64,000 nt of DNA. It comes from CAYWPG01 sp964460035. Lineage in GTDB: Bacteria; Pseudomonadota; Gammaproteobacteria; Nitrococcales; AK92. A program made the translations under genes and the position numbers. Below are positions 53,592 to 61,189 of the stretch, one piece after another (the stretch's first letter is position 1; the number at the start of each line of letters is the position of its first letter). The stretch covers positions 55,634 to 119,633 of the forward strand of contig CAYWPG010000007.1 of NCBI GenBank assembly GCA_964460035.1. The letters run 5' to 3'. Under the pieces are notes generated by a model, which saw only the letters and a program-made list of their open reading frames with translations, did no database searches and was not told where the DNA came from.

Positions 53592-54467
53592 ATGGACAAA
53601 CGAACAGCAGCCGAGCATGCGGCTTCGGAAAAGTGCCGCATATTGCTTCCGCTCTGCTGCTTTCTCCGATTGAGTGCTTGCCTGCTATTCGCCGGCTTGG
53701 TCCTAGTCCCCCCGGCAGGCAAGACCGCCGAACGCGAAACGGATAAAGAGCCCTCCCGCAGTTACCTCGGCAACTTCATCGATGTACCGCTGGACGTCGG
53801 CAACCAGATCTATACCCGCACCGTCAACGGCGATCCCGAGGCGCTGATCGCCTGGCTCGCCATAGGGGGCGCTTTTCTCCTCGATGAAGAGATACGCGAG
53901 GCGTGGCATCGCAATATCGATTCTCCACGGGTGGATAGACTCTCCCGCGCGCTATACAAGTCCGGCACGCCCCTCGCAGGGCAGGTCGCCATCGGATTAG
54001 GCTTGAGCGCTTCGTGGTTGCTCGACGATCGCAAGATGATGAACACGGCCGCGCTGGCCACCCAAAGCATATTTCTGACACAAGCATTCGCGGAAGCCAC
54101 CAAATGGCTCACGGGCCGTTTGCGTCCCAACGAAAGCGAAGATAGCTCCGGGCGCTGGCGCGAGGGCGGCGCATCGTTCTTCTCGGGACATGCCTCCGGT
54201 ACCTGGGGCGTGGCGACGGTGGTTGCGGAACGTTACCCGGACGGTATCACCCCCTATCTGGCCTACGGCTGGGCGAGCGCCGTATCGCTGAGCCGTATCA
54301 ATGACGACGGCCATTGGGCATCCGACGTTATAACCGGCGCTCTAGCCGGTTATCTGATCGGCAAGTCCATCGTCAAACTCAACCCGCTCGACGACGTCGG
54401 CAGCATAAGAGTGATGCCGCTTGCCGAACCCGGCGCCGTAGGCCTTGCCCTCTATGTAGAATTCTGA
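53592..54467 (+). CDS. PAP2-family (acid) phosphatase
   Basis: A 291-residue phosphatase with an N-terminal hydrophobic signal-anchor (CRILLPLCCFLRLSACLLFAGLVLV, about residues 16-40). The PAP2 phosphatase signature runs from KWLTGRLRPNES (KxxxxxxRP) through FFSGHASGTWGVATVV (variant of PSGH, Phe replacing Pro) to SLSRINDDGHWASDVITGALAG (SRxxxxxHxxxD). It would dephosphorylate lipid or sugar phosphates in the periplasm. ATG 53592 with GGGGGGA is used in place of the nearby TTG at 53580. It follows the Phc-like operon after a 563-bp gap and is probably independent. Confidence 0.88.
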   Translation: MDKRTAAEHAASEKCRILLPLCCFLRLSACLLFAGLVLVPPAGKTAERETDKEPSRSYLGNFIDVPLDVGNQIYTRTVNGDPEALIAWLAIGGAFLLDEEIREAWHRNIDSPRVDRLSRALYKSGTPLAGQVAIGLGLSASWLLDDRKMMNTAALATQSIFLTQAFAEATKWLTGRLRPNESEDSSGRWREGGASFFSGHASGTWGVATVVAERYPDGITPYLAYGWASAVSLSRINDDGHWASDVITGALAGYLIGKSIVKLNPLDDVGSIRVMPLAEPGAVGLALYVEF

Positions 54468-54560
54468 ATTCGCACCGCAGCGGTCGCCCATGGTTCCGAA
54501 TGCTGGCGAGCGCGGCGCAAGCGATAGCCGAATGAGTTATTAAGAGCGGCTGAACCCGGC

Positions 54561-55211
54561 TCAGGCGGTGGTGCGCTTGGCAGCCTGCTCCTGGCCCTGA
54601 GAGGAGAGCAGGAGACGGAACGCCGTAGTGGCCGGCGCCAACACCGGCTCGCGCCCGCAAATCAGGTCGCTGTATACCACCCCTTCGCCGATGCGCACCG
54701 CAAAGTAAGCGATGTTCTCCGGATCCATCTGAGGCGATATGTTACCCGCTGCAATCTGCTCCTCGATCATTTCCTTCCAGGTCTTTATCAAACGTTCCTG
54801 GATGCCGCTGACGTTGGAGGTAAGCACGTGCAACGCGAACTTCGGATCCTGGCGCAGGAACCGCCGTAGCGGTTGAGCCTGGATCATGATCGCGTTCATA
54901 TCGTGGTAGATCTTGGCCAGGTAGTCGATCCCGGAAAGGTTGGGATGGGTGTGGCGTACCTCGTTCTTAACGTGGTCGAGCATGGCTGCGTAGATAGACC
55001 ACAGCACCTCGCCCAGCAACAGCTCTTTATTGCCCACCCAGCGCATGATGGTCGCACGGCCGACGCCAAGCTCTTCGGCCATTGCGGAAAGATTCAGACG
55101 CCGCCCCTCGACCCACCACTTACGCGCGAGTTTGAACGCTGTCATTGGAGTCGCTCGTACCTCACCGGCTTCGGCAAGAGCACGCGTAAGGGGTGTAATC
55201 TTAGCGGCCAT
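54561..55211 (-). CDS. TetR-family regulator, QsdR-like (paralogue of 40017)
   Basis: A 216-residue repressor starting at ATG 55211 (AGGACATAGGA upstream). The helix-turn-helix contains LSAMAEELGVGRATIMRWVGNKELLLGEVLWSIYA, matching the pattern of the TetR at 40017. The C-terminal domain has LRRFLRQDPKFALHVLTSNVSG and IAYFAVRIGEGVVYSDLI. The family ligand is probably lipid-like, but unproven. Its upstream region has a near-perfect 19-base palindrome at 55330-55348, a candidate autoregulatory operator. The protein is unlinked to any obvious target operon except the glutaredoxin gene upstream. Confidence 0.85.
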   Translation of the reverse strand: MAAKITPLTRALAEAGEVRATPMTAFKLARKWWVEGRRLNLSAMAEELGVGRATIMRWVGNKELLLGEVLWSIYAAMLDHVKNEVRHTHPNLSGIDYLAKIYHDMNAIMIQAQPLRRFLRQDPKFALHVLTSNVSGIQERLIKTWKEMIEEQIAAGNISPQMDPENIAYFAVRIGEGVVYSDLICGREPVLAPATTAFRLLLSSQGQEQAAKRTTA

Positions 55212-55329
55212 TCCTATGTCCTGGGCAAAGTTGACACTCGAACGCGAAAACGGAGGCAAATATACAACACAAAAGCAGCCAAGAATGCAACACAGTTCAA
55301 TTATGTTACAAACTACCCGCCTCTCTTGC

Positions 55330-55348
55330 GTTGCAACTTAGTTACAAC
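55330..55348 (-). promoter_or_regulatory. Candidate operator upstream of the TetR gene
   Basis: GTTGCAACTTAGTTACAAC is an inverted repeat with 8 of 9 arm pairs matched around a single centre. It sits 119 bp upstream of the TetR start, in an AT-rich leader that also holds a related ATGTTACAAAC (55299). It partly resembles the palindrome at 45148 (TTGCGACGCAA). Confidence 0.4.
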
Positions 55349-55391
55349 AACCAGCCAAGCACGTCGCAGATCCCGCCATAGCTCGCCGGCC

Positions 55392-55712
55392 TCAACGTAG
55401 GGCCCGTACAACCGCGTGGGGATCGTACCCGTGCAGAAGCGTATCGTTAACGATCAGCAACGGCACGCCCCGTCCCTGCAGTATCTCGAACTGCCGACGC
55501 CCCTCTGCCGAGCGCTCGATATCGTACTCGGTGAAGGCGATACCGTAACGGCGCAAGAGCTGGCGCGCCTGTTCGCAGTATGCGCAGGAGGCTGTCGAAT
55601 AAAGAACCACTTGATTCGCGGCGGGATCGACATCGACCCTACGCCCGTTGTGGATCTTCCAGATGCTCTGTACGACCGCCAAGACGACGACGCCTAACAG
55701 AATTGCGCGCAT
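55392..55712 (-). CDS. Membrane-anchored glutaredoxin-like protein
   Basis: A 106-residue thioredoxin-fold protein with an N-terminal hydrophobic helix (MRAILLGVVVLAVVQSIW) and a glutaredoxin domain with the dithiol C43-x-x-C46 in YSTASCAYCEQARQ. The cis-proline region GVPLLIVNDTLLHGYDPHAV fits the fold. It probably reduces disulfides or glutathione mixed disulfides at the membrane. ATG 55712 is preferred over GTG 55721 because the TTAGGA site is then 9 bp away. The gene lies upstream of the TetR gene on the same strand, with 180 bp between. Confidence 0.85.
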   Translation of the reverse strand: MRAILLGVVVLAVVQSIWKIHNGRRVDVDPAANQVVLYSTASCAYCEQARQLLRRYGIAFTEYDIERSAEGRRQFEILQGRGVPLLIVNDTLLHGYDPHAVVRALR

Positions 55713-56471
55713 CCCATCCACTCCTAAGCAGATCCATGCTCTGCCGCTCTGCTGTTGGGGTCGACCACACAGCCTGCGCCGGCGCTGCGCACCAAAGCAG
55801 CGCTGCTACGCACTGTCTCGGCAGTGCGCTTTGAGTATCTCGATATCAATTATATTAATAATACAGCAATAGCTTTTTTGCGCATTTTAGCGCCAACTTC
55901 ATTACCGATGAACTAATATACAGCAACGCGCACCAATGGTCATCATTTACAAACGAAACGGATCTTGAGCGCTCCGTTAACGCCATCATTCCGACCCCAG
56001 GTTTTACAAAAGGCCGGAAACGATTGCCGCACCGACGCACCCCGGCCGTGGCGTACCGTTGCTCAGCGACTCGCGGAGCAACGCATTTCCTCTCCTCCGC
56101 ACGGAAGCAATCCCACTGAAGATATAGATATCGAGCCCGGCGAAAAATTATATCTACTCACGTTTTAACTCCGGGTTTTAGTACAAACACATACGCTTTG
56201 CGGCAACTACTCGTGTCGCCTTGCCCCCAAGGCCCCGCCTCGGCCCGACTCCGGAGCTGCCCCCAAGGAAAACGATGCGGAGCTTGCTGCAAACCGCCCT
56301 GGCGTGCCGCCATAGGCCCACCAAAGGCGTGAAACGGGTCTTAGGGCGCTCCCAAGAGGCCTTCCTACCAGTGGACTTACTCCCAGCGGCTGACTTTCAC
56401 CCCGGCTAACGCCACGCCGGCTATCTGCAGATCGGTTGACCCAGACATAGAATCTCCACAGAAGGTATTGT

Positions 56472-56493
56472 CCCGGCAGCTGGGGCTGCCGGG
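56472..56493. terminator. GC-rich hairpin in the soxR upstream region
   Basis: CCCGGCAGC and GCTGCCGGG form a perfect 9-bp stem with a 4-nt loop, with no T-run. Role uncertain. Confidence 0.35.
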
Positions 56494-56573
56494 CTGTAGG
56501 TGTCTCACTGCGGGAGCAGACCTGGGCGACTTGGAGCTAGCGCCGACCACGGCTACGCGTGCGCAGACTAGAA

Positions 56574-56599
56574 CCTCAAGCGCACTTGAGGTCAATAAT
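56574..56599 (+). promoter_or_regulatory. SoxR box and promoter of soxR
   Basis: CCTCAAGCGCACTTGAGG (56574-56591) is an 18-base inverted repeat matching the known SoxR box CCTCAAG-N4-CTTGAGG. It is followed by AATAAT-like -10 sequence (56594-56599), with a long spacer to the upstream TAGAAC, as expected for a MerR-type promoter. It lies 91 bp upstream of the soxR start codon, indicating autoregulation. Confidence 0.9.
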
Positions 56600-56682
56600 T
56601 CAACCAAGGAGGAAAGGCAGCTTGTCGCGCTGACGCACAGGGCGTAGCGCCAACAACAGCCAATAAAGAAAGGAGAGAAGCG

Positions 56683-57150
56683 ATGGCGACACCTCCCCGC
56701 ATCAGCAAAGTCCTCACCGTAGGCGAAGTTGCCCGACGCAGCGGCGTGGCCGTCTCGGCAATCCACTTTTATGAGGCCAAGGGGCTTATCAAGAGCTGGC
56801 GCAATGCCGGGAATCAGCGACGCTACTCGCGCGATGTGCTTCGCCGGGTAGCCGTCATCAAGGTCGCGCAGCGTACAGGGATACCGCTTGCCTCCATCCG
56901 CGAAGCGCTGAAGGCGCTCCCGGAGGAGCGCACACCAACAGCGGAAGACTGGGCGAAGCTATCGGCCAAGTGGAAAGACGACCTCAACGAGCGCATCGCG
57001 CGCCTCACCCGCCTGCGCGATCAGCTCACCGAGTGCATAGGCTGCGGCTGTCTGTCGCTGGAATCCTGCCCGTTACGCAACCCTCGCGACGAGTTGCGCG
57101 AGCAAGGCCCGGGCCCGCGCCTGCTCGAACCCGGCGCCGAGCGCAGTTAG
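56683..57150 (+). CDS. soxR: Redox-sensitive transcriptional activator SoxR
   Basis: A MerR-family iron-sulfur sensor, 155 residues, that binds a [2Fe-2S] cluster via C118, C121, C123 and C129 in CIGCGCLSLESC. The N-terminal winged-helix runs from LTVGEVARRSGVAVSAIHFYEAKGLI, followed by the dimerisation helix. In Escherichia coli oxidised SoxR activates soxS. In many other bacteria it responds to redox-cycling metabolites, with targets that carry a SoxR box. Here the only box seen is its own promoter, and no soxS or efflux gene follows. It ends by overlapping the convergent TRAP permease gene by 4 bp. Confidence 0.95.
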   Translation: MATPPRISKVLTVGEVARRSGVAVSAIHFYEAKGLIKSWRNAGNQRRYSRDVLRRVAVIKVAQRTGIPLASIREALKALPEERTPTAEDWAKLSAKWKDDLNERIARLTRLRDQLTECIGCGCLSLESCPLRNPRDELREQGPGPRLLEPGAERS

Positions 57151-58424
57151 AACCTATTAAACAGCTCAAACAGCGCGGTCACGAACACCGGGCTCAAGCA
57201 CAACAGCAGGATCACGACCAGCGTCGAGAGCAAAAACGGCCATACGGCGCGGAAAATCTGCCCGGGCTTGAGCTCGCTCAGGGTGGCGGAAATGAACAAT
57301 CCCGCGCCAACGGGCGGGGTCAGCAACCCCAGCACCAGCGTCAGACATGCCACGACACCAAACTGGTAGGGGTCCACCCCGTACAAGTTCGTCGCGATAG
57401 GCAGCAGGATGGGCACCACGATTATGAGCGCAGCAATCGCGTCGATCACGCAGCCGAGCAGGATCAGCAGGAACACCACCAGGAGCATGAACGTCAGCGG
57501 ACTGTCTGCCAGCATTTGGATCCAGTCCGCGACCACCTGCGGCACGTTCTCGAAAATGATCACCCAGCCGAACAACTGCGCGGTGGCTATGAGTATCAGG
57601 ATCATGGCGGAGTTCATCGCCGCGCGGAGCAACACGTGCCCCAACCGTGCCAGCTTGAAATCGCGATAGATGAACTGGCCCACGATCCACGCAGCCAGCG
57701 CAGCGATGGCAGCCGATTCGGTAGCGGTCGCCAGTCCGCCAACTATGCTGCCGACGATGAGCAACGGCACCAGTGCCGCCGGCAGGCTCTCCGCTATAAA
57801 GCGCCCTCGCTCGCGCGAGGACAGGCGCTCGCCCCGCGGGTAGGGATTCTTCAACCCGAGGATGAAAATCACCACCAGGAAGCCGAACGCCATCATCAGT
57901 CCGGGCAGAATGCCGGCAACGAACATCTCGCCTATGGGCACTTGGGCGAGCACGCCATAAATAACAAAGAGCATGGAGGGCGGGATGATGGGCGATAACA
58001 GGCCGGCCGCCGCCGTCGTAGCGGCGGCCGTATCGCGCCGATAGCCGCTCCGCTCCATCTCGGGCACCATTACCTGCGTCATCACCGCAATCTGCGCGGC
58101 GGCCGAGCCGAGGATGGAAGCCAGCATCATGTTGGCGAGGAGGTTCACGTACATCAGCCCGCCTCGCATCGTGCCGACGAACGCCTTGGCCGCTTGCATC
58201 AGACGGCGCGTAATACCGCTTTCATGCATGATCTCGCCAACCAGCATGAACAGCGGCACGGCCAGCAACCCGTAGCTTTCCAGTCCGCCGAACAGCTGCT
58301 GCGGGTACGACAGCAGCAGTACCTCGTTACCGGACTGGTAGATATAAACGATGGCGGTTACTGCCAGCACGATAGCGATAGGCAACCCCAGCAGCAGCAA
58401 GAACACCAATATAGCCGGGATCAC
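57147..58424 (-). CDS. dctM: TRAP transporter large permease subunit, DctM-like
   Basis: The 425-residue inner-membrane channel of a tripartite ATP-independent periplasmic transporter, with about 12 hydrophobic helices. It starts IPAILVFLLLLGLPIAIVLAVTAIVYIYQSG at GTG 58424, whose last bases overlap the stop of the small permease gene, so the two are translationally coupled. Motifs include AVPLFMLVGEIMHESGITRRL, NLLANMMLASILGSAAAQIAVMTQVMVPEM, and ITATAxAGLLSPIIPPSML-like loops. It imports a C4-dicarboxylate or related anion using the Na+ gradient; exact substrate unknown. Confidence 0.92.
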   Translation of the reverse strand: MIPAILVFLLLLGLPIAIVLAVTAIVYIYQSGNEVLLLSYPQQLFGGLESYGLLAVPLFMLVGEIMHESGITRRLMQAAKAFVGTMRGGLMYVNLLANMMLASILGSAAAQIAVMTQVMVPEMERSGYRRDTAAATTAAAGLLSPIIPPSMLFVIYGVLAQVPIGEMFVAGILPGLMMAFGFLVVIFILGLKNPYPRGERLSSRERGRFIAESLPAALVPLLIVGSIVGGLATATESAAIAALAAWIVGQFIYRDFKLARLGHVLLRAAMNSAMILILIATAQLFGWVIIFENVPQVVADWIQMLADSPLTFMLLVVFLLILLGCVIDAIAALIIVVPILLPIATNLYGVDPYQFGVVACLTLVLGLLTPPVGAGLFISATLSELKPGQIFRAVWPFLLSTLVVILLLCLSPVFVTALFELFNRF

Positions 58425-59032
58425 TGCGCGGCCTCCCCTGCAACGCCGCGCGCTGCGCTCTCGCCCAGCAGTGACGCAAGCGCGTTGGCCACCCCGTGGA
58501 TGGTAATGGTGACGGCGAATACCGGCAGGATCAGCCAAACCCAGAACTTGCGTATGCCCAGCGTATTGGTCGGCTCGCCGTAAATGAAGTTGCCGGTTGC
58601 CATGACGAACTCGTCGACGTCGAAGTCGGCGCGGATCAACGCGAGGGGGTCGAACCAGCGCCAGCAGAGCCAGATCATGAAAAGCCCGAAGACCAGCATC
58701 AACAAGTCATTGGCGATGACCATGACACGCCGCACCCGCTTGCCCACGGCATCGATCAGCAAGCTAATGGTGATGAGCACACGTTGCCGCACGCTCAGCG
58801 AGGTCGCCACCAACGTCGCCCATACCATGCTGTAGATGGCCGCCTCGTCCACCCAATACAGGGCATATCCCGAATAACGGGTAAACACGTTCAGCAGGGT
58901 CAGCATCGCAACCGCGGCGATCAAAATACAGGCGGCCGCCCGCTCGCCTTTGGCCACCGCCGCACTCACGCGCTCGGCGGCCCGATACAAGCTCATGCCC
59001 GCTCCGGCAGGCAGCGACGATAGCTCTGGCAT
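58421..59032 (-). CDS. dctQ: TRAP transporter small permease subunit, DctQ-like
   Basis: A 203-residue membrane protein with four hydrophobic helices (for example ACILIAAVAMLTLLNVFTRYSGYALYWVDEAAIYSMVWATLVA near residues 34-76), the usual DctQ layout. It assists the large permease in substrate import. The ATGxx-type overlap (GTGA) with the next gene and the nearby periplasmic receptor gene upstream, 56 bp away, make a DctP-DctQ-DctM operon on the minus strand. Confidence 0.9.
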   Translation of the reverse strand: MPELSSLPAGAGMSLYRAAERVSAAVAKGERAAACILIAAVAMLTLLNVFTRYSGYALYWVDEAAIYSMVWATLVATSLSVRQRVLITISLLIDAVGKRVRRVMVIANDLLMLVFGLFMIWLCWRWFDPLALIRADFDVDEFVMATGNFIYGEPTNTLGIRKFWVWLILPVFAVTITIHGVANALASLLGESAARGVAGEAAQ

Positions 59033-59088
59033 GGCAACGACTCGTCAGAAAGCATGAAGCGCCGCGCAGGGGCGGCGCTTCAGGAACA

Positions 59089-60072
59089 TCAGCGTACGTT
59101 GTTATGTTTGGCCGCTTCGGCCCGCAAAGCGGCCAGGGCCGGAGCCCGCGGCCCCCACCGCTCTTCCCAACGTTCTATCGCATCGCCGAAGAACTCCGGC
59201 CCCACCTCGATCACGCGCAAGTCGGGCATTGCCTTGAGCTCCTGCTCCCATGCCAGCTCGGCGTCCACCAGCCGATTGAGCAGAGCCGTCAGATGCTGCC
59301 GGGTCAGACGCTGGAGCATTTCCTGGTCGGCTTCGGACATCTGCGCCCAGGTCCGCGGGGAAACCACCGCCACCATGGGGAACATCATATGGCGCGACAG
59401 CACCAGGTGTTGGGCTACCGTGTGGTAACGCAGATTGACGATGTTCTCCACGTCCATCTCGATGGCATCGACCTGGCCGTTGGCAAGCGCGTCGTAAACC
59501 GCCGGCAGCGGCATGGGCGTGGGAGCGACTCCCAGGAAGGTGTGAAAATCGCGGGTGGGCAAGAACGGCGTGATACGGACCTTCTGGCCCCGCAGGTCGG
59601 CAGCGGACTCGATCGCGCGGCGGCTATTCAGCTGGCGCATGCCCGCCATGCCGTAGCCAAGCCCGCGCACTCCTACGCGCGTCGGCAGCTCGTCCAACAG
59701 CGCATAGGCCACATCGCTCTTGAGCAGTGCCGCCGCAGCGCCGATGTCCTTGACCAGATACGGCGCGAAGAACGCGCCCATGTTCGGCACTCGGTTGGAA
59801 ATCTCCGCCATGGTCATGAACGCCATGTCCAGGGCGCCGGTTTGCAGCTGCTGCAACATCTGCGCCTCGTTACCGAGTTGGCCCGACGGATACACGTTGA
59901 TCGTGTAGCGCCCTTCGCTCTCGCGCTTGAGCGATTCCCCCAACGCGTGGGCCTCAACCGTCCAGGCCTGTCCTGGCGGCGTAATCAATCCCAGTCGCAA
60001 TTCCTTCGCCTGCACCGTCGCCGCGGTCAGCGCGAGCACGACCACGCTCAGGTTCCGAAGCAAGCCCTTCAT
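59089..60072 (-). CDS. dctP: TRAP transporter substrate-binding protein, DctP-like
   Basis: A 327-residue periplasmic receptor with a signal peptide (MKGLLRNLSVVVLALTAATVQA, cleavage after QA). It has the DctP-fold patterns SEGRYTINVYPSGQLGNEAQMLQQLQTGALDMAFMTM near residue 50 and KVRITPFLPTRDFHTFLGVAPTPMPLPAVYDALANGQVDAIEMDVENIV near residue 150. The Arg of this segment usually contacts the substrate carboxylate. The operon order P-Q-M is complete. Promoter upstream shows direct repeats of TCTAACAGTTG (60090 and 60219). Confidence 0.92.
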   Translation of the reverse strand: MKGLLRNLSVVVLALTAATVQAKELRLGLITPPGQAWTVEAHALGESLKRESEGRYTINVYPSGQLGNEAQMLQQLQTGALDMAFMTMAEISNRVPNMGAFFAPYLVKDIGAAAALLKSDVAYALLDELPTRVGVRGLGYGMAGMRQLNSRRAIESAADLRGQKVRITPFLPTRDFHTFLGVAPTPMPLPAVYDALANGQVDAIEMDVENIVNLRYHTVAQHLVLSRHMMFPMVAVVSPRTWAQMSEADQEMLQRLTRQHLTALLNRLVDAELAWEQELKAMPDLRVIEVGPEFFGDAIERWEERWGPRAPALAALRAEAAKHNNVR

Positions 60073-60300
60073 CGCAATATCACCTTCGATCTAACAGTTG
60101 TCACTTATCGTTCTCGGCCGAGCAAGCGGCGCCGCAGCATCACATAGCCGGTACCGATTCCCAAGCATCCGCTGCCCCACGGCTGGCCCGCTATGGGAAC
60201 TAAACCGCAACAGCAATGTCTAACAGTTGGTGAGTGTACCTCAAGAGCGAGGGGTATCGGACTACAACCCCCGTATCGGCAAAAGGAATGCACCGAGGTG

Positions 60301-60328
60301 TTGCATCGCAGCATGATTTAGGTATACT
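60301..60328 (+). promoter_or_regulatory. Sigma-70-like promoter for sRNA element B
   Basis: TTGCAT at 60301-60306 and TATACT at 60323-60328 are separated by 16 bp. The start would fall at about 60334-60336, exactly at the first bases of the C-rich element, giving an RNA of about 60 nt. Confidence 0.7.
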
Positions 60329-60332
60329 GAAG

Positions 60333-60395
60333 TCTCTCCTCCTGGCATGCAAATGCCCTTTGGCGGCAGCCTCCTGGCTCGCCGCCTTTTTTTTT
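60333..60395 (+). ncRNA. Putative small RNA B (C-rich hairpin pair with intrinsic terminator)
   Basis: TCTCTCCTCCTGGCAT (identical to element A), a GGCAT-GCAA-ATGCC hairpin (60344-60357) and a terminator GGCGGC-AGCC-TCCT-GGCT-C-GCCGCC (60362-60386) with nine T residues (60387-60395). The second stem differs from copy A by compensatory changes (AGCC/GGCT against GGCC/GGCC), which supports selection on structure. Both hairpin loops and leader contain CUCCU-like, Shine-Dalgarno-complementary sequence. Such small C-rich RNAs regulate translation in other proteobacteria. Confidence 0.75.
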
Positions 60396-60423
60396 GCCCT
60401 CACAACCGCGCCCGACTGCATAA

Positions 60424-60446
60424 AAGACCAAGATATACTTGGTCTT
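60424..60446. promoter_or_regulatory. Perfect palindrome with AAGACCAAG arms
   Basis: AAGACCAAG at 60424-60432 pairs with CTTGGTCTT at 60438-60446 around a 5-base ATATA centre. It lies between sRNA element B and the short ORF at 60456. It could be an operator or a weak terminator. Confidence 0.4.
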
Positions 60447-60455
60447 AAGGGGACT

Positions 60456-60512
60456 CATGAAGAAAACCTTTCCCTCCTTGCAGAGGCGGCCCATCCTTCT
60501 GCAGCAGATCTA
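60456..60512 (+). CDS. Possible 18-residue leader peptide
   Basis: ATG 60456 follows AAGGGGAC and the frame runs for 18 codons (MKKTFPSLQRRPILLQQI) to TAG at 60512. It lies immediately downstream of the palindrome at 60424. There is no homology to lean on and coding is speculative. Confidence 0.2.
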
Positions 60513-60674
60513 GCAAGGGCGAAGCCTGGCGACTCCTGCTCGCGAATGACGCAGCCTGCCGCAGCGGCGCGCAGCAATACCCATGCATGCTGGCCCGACG
60601 CACGTAGACAGTAATGGGGAGAGGGTCTATGCGATTGCCGCCCCGACACGCGAGGCACGCGGCGACTGGTGGCT

Positions 60675-61094
60675 TCAGCCGTCCTGGATCAAGCGGCGCC
60701 CCATGCTGATCACGGCCTCCTCCAGGTAGCCCAGCCGTTTATAGAACTCCACGACTGCCTCGTTGGAGGCCCGCACCATCAGATTCACCTTCGGACAGCC
60801 ACGCGCCGTTAGCGATTGCTCGATCGCTTGCATCAGCTGTCGTCCATAGCCGCGGCTGCGATGCTCCGGGGCCACGGCCAGGTAGTAAACCCAGCCTCGG
60901 TGTCCATCGAATCCGGCCATGACCGTGGCCATGACCTCGCTATCGACCTGTCCGACGAGAAAAAGCTCCGGCTGTTCCGAGAGCTTACGCGCAATATCCT
61001 TGCGCGGATCGTTCCACGGCCGGGTAAGCCCGCAGCGCTCCCACAACGCGATCACGCCGGCCTCGTCTTCCGGCCGATAAACACGAACTTCCAT
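60675..61094 (-). CDS. GNAT-family N-acetyltransferase, YpeA-like
   Basis: A 139-residue acetyltransferase starting at ATG 61094 with GGAGGCGGG upstream; the longer frame to 61160 is rejected. The acetyl-CoA-binding motif is YYLAVAPEHRSRGYGRQLMQAIEQ (residues ~69-92), where RxRGxGxxL is the P-loop-like signature. The N-terminal MEVRVYRPEDEAGVIALWERCGLTRPWNDPRKDI closely resembles the opening of Escherichia coli YpeA. The acceptor substrate is unknown. It follows the second GNAT gene after 95 bp on the same strand. Confidence 0.9.
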   Translation of the reverse strand: MEVRVYRPEDEAGVIALWERCGLTRPWNDPRKDIARKLSEQPELFLVGQVDSEVMATVMAGFDGHRGWVYYLAVAPEHRSRGYGRQLMQAIEQSLTARGCPKVNLMVRASNEAVVEFYKRLGYLEEAVISMGRRLIQDG

Positions 61095-61189
61095 TCCCGC
61101 CTCCGCCTGCCCCACCGGCCCGCCGTGCGATCGCGAGCTGTCTGCGGCCTGGATGCCCAACGGACCGCAAGCCTGCTCGCCCGTCCTCT

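Larger units (their letters stand above)
55713..56682. other. AT-rich intergenic region, 970 bp, with the SoxR promoter at its end
   Basis: No gene is supported. Part of it (about 55840-56180) is clearly richer in A and T than the surroundings, with long A/T runs and TATATT-like elements. The soxR regulatory site lies at 56574-56591 and a GC hairpin (CCCGGCAGC/GCTGCCGGG) at 56472-56493. The rest holds only short frames without ribosome binding sites. Confidence 0.6.
60073..60674. other. Intergenic region, 602 bp, with direct repeats, sRNA-like element B and a small leader ORF
   Basis: It holds the direct repeat TCTAACAGTTG at 60090-60100 and 60219-60229, the promoter plus putative sRNA at 60301-60395, a palindrome at 60424-60446 (AAGACCAAG arms) and a short ORF at 60456-60512 (MKKTFPSLQRRPILLQQI) preceded by AAGGGGA, perhaps a leader peptide. 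No normal-length gene is present. Confidence 0.55.

Noticed and set aside
56377..56766. A minus-strand frame across the soxR promoter
   Set aside because: It overlaps the SoxR box and the soxR start and has no ribosome binding site or recognisable sequence.
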